DNA from: Pseudomonadales bacterium
GTDB lineage: Bacteria > Pseudomonadota > Gammaproteobacteria > Pseudomonadales > UBA5518
Direction: 5' to 3'
Assembly (NCBI GenBank): GCA_022072145.1
Contig: JAJVIG010000010.1
Span: 1-64,000, forward strand
Length of the DNA: 64,000 nucleotides
Position numbers and translations under genes: made by a program. The notes beneath the pieces were generated by a model. That model saw nothing but the letters and a program-made list of their open reading frames with translations. It ran no database searches and was not told where the DNA came from. Shown one piece after another: positions 34,954-43,720 of this stretch. How positions within the stretch are numbered: position 1 is the stretch's first letter; each line of letters starts with the position of its first letter.

Positions 34954-36815
34954 GCCTCGACCAGCTTGCGATCCTGCTGATCCTGCTGGCGACGATCGGG
35001 ATGTTCCTGCGCGGGCGCTGGCGGCACGACATGGTGGCCGCCGGGGCGTTGCTGGCCAGCGTGGCGGCCGGGCTGGTGGCGCCGGCGGCAGCGTTCGCGG
35101 GTTTCGGGCATCCGGCGGTCATCACGGTGGCCTGCGTGCTGGTGCTGAGCCGCGGGCTGCAGAGTTCGGGGGCGATCGATGCCCTGACACGTGCGGTGCT
35201 GCCCTCCCGGGCCGGTGCGACGCTGAGCGTGGCGACGCTGACGGCGCTGGGGGCGCTGCTTTCGGGCTTCATGAACAACGTCGGAGCGCTTGCGCTGCTG
35301 ATGCCCGTGGCGGTGCAGATCGCTCGGCGGCTGGAACTGCCGCCTGGTCGGGTGCTGATGCCGCTGGCGTTCGGCTCGATCCTCGGTGGCATGAGCACGC
35401 TGATCGGCACGCCGCCGAACCTGATCGTCGCGGGTTTCCGCGAGAAGCACACCGCGCTGGGTGCGTTCGGCATGTTCGACTTCGCGCCGGTCGGGGTTCC
35501 CGTCATAGTGCTCGGCGTGGCCTTCATCGCGCTGCTCGGCTGGCGCCTGGTTCCGGCGCGTAAGCCCGCGGGTATCGAAGCGTTCGAGACCGGGGTATAT
35601 CTCACGGAGGTGCGGGTTCCGGAAGACAGCAAGGCGGCTGGAAAACGTCTCTACGACGTGGAGCGTTCGCTCGACGAAATCGGCGCACAGGTCGTGGCGC
35701 TGGTGCGCAACGAGGTACGCCTGACCGCACCCGGTTCCCGTCGCGAGTTGCGCGTCGGCGACATCCTGGTCATCGAGGCCGATGCCGATGCGCTGTCCAA
35801 GGTGTTGTCCGGGCTGGGGCTGAAGCTGGAGGAGTCCAAGCGGCCGGAAGCCGCGAGTGCGGATCAGAACACCGGCGATAATAAACCCCCGTGGCTTGCT
35901 GACGATGCGGACTCGGTGAACGAAAAGAAGAAGGCCGACAGAAAGGATGAGGCGCCGGACGAGATTGCGCTGATCGAGTTGGTGATACTGCCCGGGTCCA
36001 GCTTGGGTGGTCGCTCGGCAAGCGATATCCTGCTGCGCACGCGCTATGGATTGAACCTGCTGGCGGTTTCACGCCAGGGCAGGCGGTCGGTCGCGCGGCT
36101 GCGCTCGCTCGCGCTGCGCGCCGGTGATGTTTTGCTGATGCAGGGGCCGCCGAATGCGATCATGGAATTCGCATCGGACAACGGCTGCGTGCCGCTGGCC
36201 GAGCGTGAACTGCGCATCCCGAATCGGCGCAAGGCGATCACTGCCACGGCCATCATGCTGGCGTGCGTGAGTGTCGCCGCGTTCGGGCTGGTGCCGACCG
36301 CCGTGGCCTTCTTCGGTGGCGTGCTGGCGTCGATGGCGTTGCAGACGGTTCCGCCGCGTGCGGTCTACGACGCGATCGACTGGCCGGTCATCGTGCTGCT
36401 GGCTGCGCTGATTCCGGTGGCGGGTGCGATGGAATCCACCGGTACCGCCGATCTTGTCGCGCGCGTCCTGCTCGAGGGCGTCGCCCGGGGGCATGCCGTG
36501 GTCGCGCTGTCGTTGATCATGATCGTCACGATGTTTCTCTCCGACCTGATGAACAACGCTGCCACGGCGGCGGTGATGTGTCCGGTTGCGATCAGCACGG
36601 CGATGGCGCTGGGGGTCGACGTCGACGCCTTCCTGATGGCTGTGGCCATCGGTGCGTCGTGTGCGTTCCTCACCCCGATCGGGCACCAGAACAATACGCT
36701 GATTCTCGGCCCGTCGGGCTTTCGTTTCGGCGATTACTGGCTGCTGGGCCTGCCGTTGGAATTGATCGTTCTCGTGGTTGCCGTGCCCATGCTGTTGTGG
36801 GTGTGGCCGCTCTGA
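34950..36815 (+). CDS. SLC13-family permease with two RCK_C (TrkA-C) domains
   Basis: A 621-aa divalent anion/sodium-symporter-type membrane protein. Order: helices 1 to about 190 with SGFMNNVGALALLMPVAV and GGMSTLIGTPPNLIVAGF; two cytoplasmic TrkA-C-like domains (about 205-285 and 335-415), then a second membrane half with SDLMNNAATAAVMCPVAI and FLTPIGHQNNTLILGP. The duplicated MNN...P motifs are the SLC13 signature. Between the two TrkA-C domains lies a low-complexity, lysine/aspartate-rich linker (about 295-335, e.g. NEKKKADRKDEAPDE) with visibly lower GC than the flanks. Likely exports or imports an organic anion or sulfate. Confidence 0.87.
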   Translation: MSLDQLAILLILLATIGMFLRGRWRHDMVAAGALLASVAAGLVAPAAAFAGFGHPAVITVACVLVLSRGLQSSGAIDALTRAVLPSRAGATLSVATLTALGALLSGFMNNVGALALLMPVAVQIARRLELPPGRVLMPLAFGSILGGMSTLIGTPPNLIVAGFREKHTALGAFGMFDFAPVGVPVIVLGVAFIALLGWRLVPARKPAGIEAFETGVYLTEVRVPEDSKAAGKRLYDVERSLDEIGAQVVALVRNEVRLTAPGSRRELRVGDILVIEADADALSKVLSGLGLKLEESKRPEAASADQNTGDNKPPWLADDADSVNEKKKADRKDEAPDEIALIELVILPGSSLGGRSASDILLRTRYGLNLLAVSRQGRRSVARLRSLALRAGDVLLMQGPPNAIMEFASDNGCVPLAERELRIPNRRKAITATAIMLACVSVAAFGLVPTAVAFFGGVLASMALQTVPPRAVYDAIDWPVIVLLAALIPVAGAMESTGTADLVARVLLEGVARGHAVVALSLIMIVTMFLSDLMNNAATAAVMCPVAISTAMALGVDVDAFLMAVAIGASCAFLTPIGHQNNTLILGPSGFRFGDYWLLGLPLELIVLVVAVPMLLWVWPL

Positions 36816-36825
36816 ACGCATGCCA

Positions 36826-36842
36826 CCCGGACCGGGTCCGGG
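36826..36842. terminator. Perfect hairpin between convergent genes
   Basis: CCCGGACC and GGTCCGGG form an 8-bp perfect stem with a single unpaired G between them, so a few inner pairs would open in vivo. It lies 11 nt after the SLC13 stop and 8 nt before the end of the minus-strand sulfotransferase fragment. No T-run follows on either strand, so intrinsic termination is uncertain. Confidence 0.35.
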
Positions 36843-36849
36843 GACGCGG

Positions 36850-37119
36850 TTACTTGCATAACGCACCAGCGCGCTGGCGCAATCCGTGACGTCCGAGGCC
36901 GGTCAGGCCGGTGTCGTTGCCCCACTCGGCGCAGAGCAGTCCGAGTCGTGCGCGGAAATCGTCGGCAGCGAAGTTCGTGAATCCTGTGGCCCGGCTTGCC
37001 TCGGTGAGGATGTCATCCGCGTCGAATTCGACCCGCAACGTTTCGCCGTAGGCAATGGCACTGCGTTGCAGTTCGTTCAGCACGGGCTGCGACAGGTCTT
37101 CGATGCGCACATCGGCCAT
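36850..37119 (-). pseudogene. Sulfotransferase N-terminal fragment (89 aa)
   Basis: An 89-aa reading frame whose middle, DDILTEASRATGFTNFAADD followed by FRARLGLL, matches the pattern of the helical N-terminal segment of bacterial Sulfotransfer_3-type sulfotransferases (LLxxASxxTGLxDFGDxxFRExL). The PAPS-binding core that should follow is missing: the frame stops, and the convergent permease gene begins 34 nt away. It is either a truncated gene or a free-standing domain. It follows the zinc alcohol dehydrogenase by 16 nt on the same strand, so it may still be transcribed. Confidence 0.55.
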
Positions 37120-37135
37120 GGCCTGCTCCCGATTC

Positions 37136-38161
37136 TCAGTGCTGGCAATCGACCAGGACTTTCAGCGCTTCCCCCTGGCGCCTGGCCTGCACGAAGGCTT
37201 CGTCGAAACGCGACAGCGGAAAGTGGTGGCTGATCAGCGGCCGCACGTCGACCGCGCCGGACGCGAGCATGTCCATCACGGCCGGGAACTCGACCGGGTA
37301 CTGGATCGCGGCCGTGATGACCAGTTCCTTCACCAGAAGATTGATCATGTTCAGTTCGACCGGTGCGAAGTGGACTCCGACCACGACGATGCGCGCCCCC
37401 TTGCGGGCGAGGTCGCAGGCCTGCTGGAAGACCGCGCCCACACCGGTCGCCTCGATGAACACATCGGTGGCGGGGAAGGTGCCAGGCGCCGTGTCGGGCA
37501 TGGCACCGCCGTGGCGTTCGATCAGGAAATCCTTCAATTCGCCCGCGTCGGCCCTGAAGGTGCCGAGCCCCAGCTGGCGGGCGACCGCGAGACGCGGTTC
37601 GGACAGGTCGACCACGATCACGTCGTTCGCGCCCTGGTAGCGCGCGCCGACCGCGGCCGCCAGGCCCACCGGCCCGGCGCCGAACACCACGACCTTCGTG
37701 CCGGCCCCGATCTGTCCCTGGTTGACCGCATGCATGCCGACCGAGAACGGCTCGACCAGCGCGCCCAGGTCGAAATCGAGTTGCGGCGGCAGTCTCAGCA
37801 ATCCCTCGGGATGCGCGGCCGCATCGCGGTAGACGATCCAGGGGGCGAAGGCACCCGCGAGGCCCGAGCTGCCGATGCCGTTGCCTCCGGCCTCGGGATT
37901 GACCACGACGCGGTCGCCTGCCCGCACATGGGTGACGTTGGCGCCGGCCTCGGCGACGACACCGCAGAACTCGTGCCCCAGCGCGAAGGGGCGCGCGGCG
38001 CCGGGGATGCCACCCAGCTTCGCGTAACTGAGGTCCGAGCCGCAGATGCCGCAGCGCTCCACGCGCACCAGCACGTCGTCCGGCCCCGGTACCGGACGCT
38101 CCACCGTGTCGATACGCAGGTCGTCGGGGCCGTGGATGCGCACCAGTGGCATCGTGTTCAT
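37136..38161 (-). CDS. Zinc-dependent medium-chain alcohol dehydrogenase
   Basis: A 341-aa MDR-superfamily dehydrogenase. Catalytic zinc ligands are the Cys in CGICGSD (about residue 39), the His in LGHEFCG (about 65) and the acidic residue in LVEPFSVG. The Rossmann motif GAGPVGLAAAV is intact, with D in VVDLSEPRL suggesting NAD. The structural-zinc lobe with four cysteines is absent: that region reads NPEAGGNGIGSSG, so only catalytic zinc is expected. It lies in one minus-strand run with the SDR gene, 14 nt downstream of it, which suggests successive oxidation of one substrate. Confidence 0.9.
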   Translation of the reverse strand: MNTMPLVRIHGPDDLRIDTVERPVPGPDDVLVRVERCGICGSDLSYAKLGGIPGAARPFALGHEFCGVVAEAGANVTHVRAGDRVVVNPEAGGNGIGSSGLAGAFAPWIVYRDAAAHPEGLLRLPPQLDFDLGALVEPFSVGMHAVNQGQIGAGTKVVVFGAGPVGLAAAVGARYQGANDVIVVDLSEPRLAVARQLGLGTFRADAGELKDFLIERHGGAMPDTAPGTFPATDVFIEATGVGAVFQQACDLARKGARIVVVGVHFAPVELNMINLLVKELVITAAIQYPVEFPAVMDMLASGAVDVRPLISHHFPLSRFDEAFVQARRQGEALKVLVDCQH

Positions 38162-38175
38162 GCAGGCGTCCTCCT

Positions 38176-38991
38176 TCAGACAGCCTGTTCCGGCGGTTTG
38201 CCACCGAGGAAGTTGTCGATCGCGTGGTTGGCGAGGTAATCGATGATCTGCTCGTCGGGAACCAGCTTCATCTTCTCGTGGTTCGCGCGGTGATTGGCCT
38301 CGGAGACGATCATCGGTTGCCTGCCGAGCGCTGCCATCGCCTCGTCGACGAGCTGTGCGGGCGTCTGGAAGCCTGAGGTGTCCAGATGCGCGTAGCCGGC
38401 GGCAGCGGTCGAGAGCGTCATGCCGCCGGCCACGGCCAGCACATCGACGTGGTACGGCGCGAATTCACGCCACAACGCCTGCCCCAGCGCGATCTCGTAG
38501 GCCTTCGAAGCAGAGTACGCGGCGTAGTACGGCGCGCCCTTCAATCCTGCGCCCGAGGACATCAGCACGATGCCGCCGCGCCGGCGCGCGAGCATCGGTC
38601 GCGCGTAGTGGTAGGTGAGCACCAGTGGACCGGTCACGTTGACGGCGAGGCGCATCTTCTCGAACGCGAGGTCCTTGTCGGGCTTGAAGAACGGGCCGAC
38701 GTCGGCGATGCCGGCGTTGTAGACCAGCAGTCCGATCTCGCGCTCGCCGACCGCGGCCACGACCTGCTCCAGCATGTCGGGCGCGCCCAGATCGATCCTC
38801 AGCGGCAGGCAGTCCACGCCATGGCGTGCCTTCAGGTCCGCCGCGATCGCATCCAGCGCCGGCTGGTGGATGTCGATCACGACCACGTTGACGCCGCGCG
38901 CCGCGGCGTAGCGCGCATACGCCTCGCCGATTCCCTGCGCGCCTCCGGCAACCAGGGCCCAGGGTCCGTACTTGCAGGCGAAGTCGCTCAT
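38176..38991 (-). CDS. Short-chain dehydrogenase/reductase
   Basis: A 271-aa SDR. The cofactor loop AGGAQGIGEAYA, NNAG equivalent YNAG (LLVYNAGIAD), active-site serine in VLMSSGAGLKG and YSASKAYE are all present. The acidic residue after beta2 (VVVIDIHQ) points to NAD. The C-terminal half lacks the usual VDGG ending and carries HRANHEKMKLVPDEQIIDYL instead. First gene of a minus-strand run with the zinc dehydrogenase; divergent from the DUF1254 gene with a 131-nt spacer. Confidence 0.88.
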   Translation of the reverse strand: MSDFACKYGPWALVAGGAQGIGEAYARYAAARGVNVVVIDIHQPALDAIAADLKARHGVDCLPLRIDLGAPDMLEQVVAAVGEREIGLLVYNAGIADVGPFFKPDKDLAFEKMRLAVNVTGPLVLTYHYARPMLARRRGGIVLMSSGAGLKGAPYYAAYSASKAYEIALGQALWREFAPYHVDVLAVAGGMTLSTAAAGYAHLDTSGFQTPAQLVDEAMAALGRQPMIVSEANHRANHEKMKLVPDEQIIDYLANHAIDNFLGGKPPEQAV

Positions 38992-39122
38992 CGGTATGTC
39001 CTTGTCGGTGGTGGCAGCGGGTTGCGTGTACAGCAGGCGCCAGTCTAAAGCACAATCCGTGCTGCGTAGCGTGGCTGCGGGGATCAGCCGTTGTGTGCGC
39101 ATCAACCGATCGGGAGCGGACC

Positions 39123-40523
39123 ATGCCGAATCGTCTCGCCAGCATGCTGATGGCCTGCCTGTTGTGGATCATGGTGCCGTTTGCGGCATCGGCTGCGGAC
39201 ATGGCGCCCGGGCCGCAGCGCGTGCGCGAACTCGCGCGCGCGGCCTATGTATGGGGCTATCCGATGGTCGACATGTACGCGATCCTGCGCAGTCATGTGC
39301 TGGATCCCGCCTCGGGCGAGTACAAGGCGCCTTTCAATCATGTGGGGCACCTGCGCCAGGTGGGCACCCCGGACGACCGGGTCGTCGTCGCGCCGAACCT
39401 CGACACGCCCTACTCCTATGCGTGGCTTGACCTGCGCGCCGAGCCGGTGGTGATCACGGTGCCCGCGTTCGAGGCGGGCCGTTACCTGTCGCTGCAGATC
39501 AGCGATCTGTACACGTGGATCGTCGGCTACGTGACGCCGCGCACCAACGGCAACGCCGGCGGGGATTTCCTGGTCGCGCGCGAGGGCTGGCAGGGCGAGG
39601 TGCCCCCCGGCATCCGGCAGGTGTTCCGTTCGCCCACCGATCTCGCGCTCGGTTTCTTTCGCACGCAGTTGCTGAACGCAGACGACCTGCCGAACGTGCA
39701 CCGGCTGCAGGACGGGATCGGGGTGCGTCCGCTGTCGGCGTACCTGGCGGGAACCGGCACGTCCGCTCCGGCACCGATGCCGGTGCCGATCGCCGCCATC
39801 GATGTGCGCAGGACGCCGACCGATCCCGCGTTCTTCGACGTACTGAACTGGATGCTGCGCTTCCTGCCGGTGCTGCCGGAGGAGCAGCAACTGCGCCGGG
39901 ATCTGGCGACGATCGGCATCGTCGCCGGGCAGCCGTTCCGGCCCGACGAGGCAACACGTGCGGCCGTGATCGCCGGCATGGAGGATGGGCTGGCCGCGAT
40001 CCAGCGCCGCGCGGCAGCGGTGCGTTCCTCGGCGGAGATCTTCGGCTCGCGGGAATTCTTCGCCGGCGATCATCTGACGCGCGCGGGCGGTGCGATGCTC
40101 GGCATCCTCGGAAACTCCGCCGAGGAGTTCCTCGGCATCGGCTACCCGGCTGACGCGGAGGGGCGGCCCTTCGACGGGAAGCGGCGCTACCGCATCCGTT
40201 TCGACGCCGACGACATGCCGCCGGTCGGCGCGTTCTGGTCGATCACGGTCTACACGGCCGAGCGCCTGCTGTACGCGAACCCGCTCGCACGCCATGCGAT
40301 CAACAGTCCGATGGTGCCCGCCCTGGTGCGCGATGCCGACGGCGGCATCACGATCGACGTCCAGCACGCATCCCCGGGGACGGAACGCGAAACGAACTGG
40401 CTGCCGGTGCCGCGGGCCCCGTTCATCCTGACGTTCCGTGCCTATCAACCCGGCGAGGCGATCCGCGACGGTTCGTGGACGGCGCCACCGGTGGTGCCGC
40501 TGCCGAACGGAGGTGAACCATGA
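39123..40523 (+). CDS. Exported DUF1254/DUF1214 protein
   Basis: A 466-aa protein with a signal peptide (MPNRLASMLMACLLWIMVPF, cleavage near ASAAD). The DUF1254 part begins RELARAAYVWGYPMVDMYAI and contains VVAPNLDTPYSYAWLDLRAE and GRYLSLQISDLYTWIVGYV; the DUF1214 part contains GAFWSITVYTAERLLYANPL and NWLPVPRAPFILTFRAYQP. These domains occur together in periplasmic proteins of unresolved function. CGGGAGCGG precedes the ATG. Its stop overlaps the P450 start by 4 nt (ATGA), an uncommon pairing. Confidence 0.88.
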   Translation: MPNRLASMLMACLLWIMVPFAASAADMAPGPQRVRELARAAYVWGYPMVDMYAILRSHVLDPASGEYKAPFNHVGHLRQVGTPDDRVVVAPNLDTPYSYAWLDLRAEPVVITVPAFEAGRYLSLQISDLYTWIVGYVTPRTNGNAGGDFLVAREGWQGEVPPGIRQVFRSPTDLALGFFRTQLLNADDLPNVHRLQDGIGVRPLSAYLAGTGTSAPAPMPVPIAAIDVRRTPTDPAFFDVLNWMLRFLPVLPEEQQLRRDLATIGIVAGQPFRPDEATRAAVIAGMEDGLAAIQRRAAAVRSSAEIFGSREFFAGDHLTRAGGAMLGILGNSAEEFLGIGYPADAEGRPFDGKRRYRIRFDADDMPPVGAFWSITVYTAERLLYANPLARHAINSPMVPALVRDADGGITIDVQHASPGTERETNWLPVPRAPFILTFRAYQPGEAIRDGSWTAPPVVPLPNGGEP

Positions 40524-41707
40524 TCGCGACGCCGGCATTCCTGCCCGAGGTCGATTTCGCGCGCGACGAACTGCCCGGGCTGCACGAGGTTCTGGACACG
40601 CTGCGGGCGCAGGGCGCGGTGGTTCCGGTGCGCTACTTCGGCGAGACGGTGTGGCTGATCACGCGCCACGCGGAGCTGAAGCAGGCCTTCGCAGACGAGG
40701 AGCACTTCCCGTCGGAGGCCGCGTACACCGTGCACTCCGAACCGTCGATGGGCAGGACGCTGCAGACGATGTCGGGCGACCGCCACCGCGTGAACCGCAC
40801 GCTGGTCTCGAAGCCGTTCTTCCCGCGTGCGGTGCGCCAGCTCGTCGAGACGCTGATCGTGCCGGTCGCGGACGAACTGCTCGATCGCATCGGCGACGCC
40901 GACGAGGTCGATCTGGTGCAGGCGTTCACGCGGCCGTATCCGTTCACGGTGATCACGCGCATGCTCGGCATCCCGGTCGACGACGAAAGCCGGTTGCTCG
41001 CTTGGGCGCTGAAGCTGATCGACTATCCCTGGGACCCCGAGGGCGCGCTGCGGGCGCGGCGGGAGTTCGCCGACTACGTGCAGCCGATCATCGACGCGCG
41101 ACGCGCGCAACCCGGAGAGGACGTGATCTCGCTGCTGGCCGGCGCCGAGTTCGAGGGGCAACGCCTCGACGACGAGGAGATCCTGTCGTTCCTGCGCCTG
41201 CTGTTCCCGGCCGGCTCCGACACCACCTACAAGGTGGGCGGCAGCCTGTTCTACGCGGTGCTCGCGGATCCCGCCGTGCGTGAGCTCGCGCTGTGCGACG
41301 AAGCCGGCCGCGCGGCCATCGTGCAGGAGGCGCTGCGCTGGCAGCCGCCGACGGCGCTGCTGCCGCGGCGTTGCGCGAAGGACACGCGCCTCGGCGGGGT
41401 GTCGGTCGCGGCCGGGGACTGGATCCTGTTCGGCATCACCGCGGCCAACCGCGATCCGGCGGTGTTCGCCGATCCGCGGCGCTTCGATCCCCGGCGCAGC
41501 GAGAAGAACCTGGCCTTCGGCCACGGCGAGCATTTCTGCCTCGGCTCGCACCTCGCGCGTCGCGAACTCGAAACCGCGCTCGAGCGCGTGTTGCGGCGCT
41601 TCCCGGCGATCCGCCTCGCGCCGGACCGGCAGGTGCGCTTCAGCGGCGCGGTGCTGCGCGGCACGCCCGAGCTGTGGGTGCGCCTGCGCCCCGACGCGGG
41701 AACCTGA
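40520..41707 (+). CDS. Cytochrome P450
   Basis: A 395-aa soluble class I-type P450 monooxygenase. The I-helix oxygen-binding segment is LFPAGSDTTYK, the K-helix ExxR is in IVQEALRWQPP, and the heme loop FGHGEHFCLG places the thiolate Cys at about residue 340. Length and the absence of a membrane anchor are typical for bacterial P450s, which need a ferredoxin and ferredoxin reductase; none lies in the window. Coupled to the DUF1254 gene by a 4-nt overlap and followed 6 nt later by the channel gene. Substrate unknown; terpenoid or fatty acid hydroxylation would fit the region. Confidence 0.93.
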   Translation: MIATPAFLPEVDFARDELPGLHEVLDTLRAQGAVVPVRYFGETVWLITRHAELKQAFADEEHFPSEAAYTVHSEPSMGRTLQTMSGDRHRVNRTLVSKPFFPRAVRQLVETLIVPVADELLDRIGDADEVDLVQAFTRPYPFTVITRMLGIPVDDESRLLAWALKLIDYPWDPEGALRARREFADYVQPIIDARRAQPGEDVISLLAGAEFEGQRLDDEEILSFLRLLFPAGSDTTYKVGGSLFYAVLADPAVRELALCDEAGRAAIVQEALRWQPPTALLPRRCAKDTRLGGVSVAAGDWILFGITAANRDPAVFADPRRFDPRRSEKNLAFGHGEHFCLGSHLARRELETALERVLRRFPAIRLAPDRQVRFSGAVLRGTPELWVRLRPDAGT

Positions 41708-41713
41708 GGCCCG

Positions 41714-42791
41714 ATGATCCGCGTGCAGCGAAATCGACCGCGCCGGCGCTCGCGTATCCCGCGCATTCCGGCGCGCAGCACCACGCTGCCGCGGATCCTG
41801 CGCCGTTTCTACGTTGCGCTGGTCATCCTGTTGGGCGCCACCGTGCTCGGCACGCTCGGCTTCCACTACGGCGCCGAGCCGGCGCCGCACTGGAGCGATT
41901 CGCTGTACATGACGCTGATCACGATCAGCACCGTGGGGTACGGCGAGGTGGTGCCGGTCGATACGCCGGCCGAGCGCATCTTCACCGGATTGTTGTCGAT
42001 CGCCGGCTTCGGCGTGCTGACCTTCCTGTTCACCAGTCTCACGGTCTTCTTCCTCGAATCCGATCTCGACTACACGCTGCGGAGGCGCCGCATGGAACGA
42101 AGGATCCGCAAGCTACGCGACCACTACATCGTCTGCGGCTTCGGACGGGTGGGGCGCAACGTGGCCACCGAGCTGCGCCTCACGCACCGGCAGTTCGTCG
42201 TGATCGATACCCAGGAGGCGCAGCTCACCTCGCAGGCGGAGCACTTCCCCGAGCTGCTGTGGCTGGCCGGCGACGCCAGCGACGACGACCAGCTGCTGGC
42301 GGCCGACATCGACGATGCGCTCGGGGTGTTCGCGGTCACCGGCGACGACAGCCGCAACCTGATGATCGCGCTGACCGCGAAGCAGCTGAACCCGAAGGTG
42401 CGCGTGGTCGCGCGCTGCCACGAGGTGCGCAATATCCCGAAGCTGCGCAAGGCAGGCGCGGACGCGATCGTCTCGCCGGACTTCACCGGCGGCATGCGCA
42501 TCGCCTCGCAGATTACGCCCGCACGTGGTGTCGTTCCTCGACGAGATGCTGCGTTCGGAGCAGCGGCTGAGACTGGAGGAAGTGCCGGTGCCGGAGACCA
42601 GCGGGGGATGCTCGCTCGCCGACATCGGGCGCCGTGGCGAGGGCTACGTGGTGGTTGCGGTGCGCGAGGCCGAGGACTGGGTGTTCAACCCGCCCGACGA
42701 GTTCCGGCTGCAGGCGGGGCAGGTCCTGATCGCGATGGTTTCCCCGGACGGACACACGGAACTGCTGCGTAACGCCGGCTGTACCGGCTGA
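41714..42791 (+). pseudogene. TVGYG potassium channel with RCK domain, frameshifted
   Basis: The first 268 codons encode a Kch-like channel: one transmembrane helix, a pore loop with the K+ selectivity filter TISTVGYGE, a second helix, then a TrkA-N/RCK domain (HYIVCGFGRVGRNVATEL, ARCHEVRNIPKLRKAGADAI). At about 42518 the frame shifts: the same strand continues in another frame as VVSFLDEMLRSEQRLRLEEV and a full TrkA-C domain ending GHTELLRNAGCTG. One unpaired C at 42518 where a codon is expected implies loss of two bases, possibly of a GC pair in an ACGCGCCCG context. Either a real mutation or a sequencing/assembly error; without it the gene would give about 359 aa. Confidence 0.8.
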
Positions 42792-42801
42792 GCGCGTCCG
42801 G

Positions 42802-43716
42802 CTACAGCAGCGCCAGACCCGCGCCGGCCGCAGCGATGCCGATCGCGAGGTGCGCCCAGCTCCAGTAGCGAAAGCGCGCGGCGATGCGTTCGGGCAGCGC
42901 GTTGGCGAGCAGGAACAGCCGGCCGTCGTCCGGGCGCGTCAGTGTGTGCACAGGTCGCGACGAGGCGGCCTTGGCGATGCGGCGCTCGCGCACCTCGTGC
43001 TGCGCGGCGAGGCGTGCATCCTCCCATTCGCGCAGATCGACCTGCCCGTCGCCGTCGCGGTCGAAGCGCGCGCGCAGCCGTTCGCCGTCGCGCTTCCAGG
43101 TGGCGAGCAGCGTGGCGACCGCGGTGCGTTCCTCGCTCGCGTCGGGGGCATCCGCGCGCGTGGTGTCGAAGGCGCCGATCGCATACAGCATCGCGCCGTG
43201 CGGCAGCATCCACTCGGTGAATTCACGGTCGCCCTCGCGCCAGCTGCGGCCGCTGCCGGACAGCACCTCGGCCCCGGCGGGCAGCACCACGCAGCGGCCG
43301 CTGTCGTCGACCAGCTGGAACGGGTCCAGACTGCGTCCGTGGTCGATCGTGTCCCACTCGCCGCGGCTGTCGCGCCGGCGCACACGCCAGGCGTGCCAGC
43401 AGCAGGGCGTGCGGCTCAGCCGGCTGGCGACGGTGGTCGCGGGCACCGGTTCGCAGCGTCCGAACAGTTCGACGTAGCCCTGCGCCGCCGAGGCGATGCG
43501 CGAGGTCGGCAGGTCGTGGATCTGGCGGTAGCGGCGGTAGTTCGCGGCCCATGCGAAGACGCTGATCGCCGCGATCGCCAGCAGCGCCCACGGCCAGACC
43601 CCGGCGCGTTCGGACTCGGCGGCCCCGATCAGGACGACGATCTGCGCGGTGCCGCCCAGCCAGGCCGGCCCGTGCAGCCGGGTGGACGTAAGGGTGCGGA
43701 TCCGGCGCGCGGGCAC
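42802..43716 (-). CDS. GIDE-domain membrane protein with EF-hand-like loop
   Basis: A 304-aa protein with two N-terminal helices (about 20-58) and a C-terminal helix, around a GIDE-like domain: LPTSRIASAAQGYVELFGRC, TPCCWHAWRV and DPFQLVDDSGRCVVLPAGAE. Bacterial GIDE proteins resemble eukaryotic MUL1 E3 ligases without the RING. A loop DRDGDGQVDLREWE near residue 225 is a good EF-hand calcium loop (D-x-D-x-D-G at 1,3,5). GTG start is 4 nt after the lemA stop; GIDE and LemA genes are commonly adjacent, so the pair is probably functional at the inner membrane. Role unknown. Confidence 0.78.
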   Translation of the reverse strand: MPARRIRTLTSTRLHGPAWLGGTAQIVVLIGAAESERAGVWPWALLAIAAISVFAWAANYRRYRQIHDLPTSRIASAAQGYVELFGRCEPVPATTVASRLSRTPCCWHAWRVRRRDSRGEWDTIDHGRSLDPFQLVDDSGRCVVLPAGAEVLSGSGRSWREGDREFTEWMLPHGAMLYAIGAFDTTRADAPDASEERTAVATLLATWKRDGERLRARFDRDGDGQVDLREWEDARLAAQHEVRERRIAKAASSRPVHTLTRPDDGRLFLLANALPERIAARFRYWSWAHLAIGIAAAGAGLALL

Positions 43717-43720
43717 GGCA

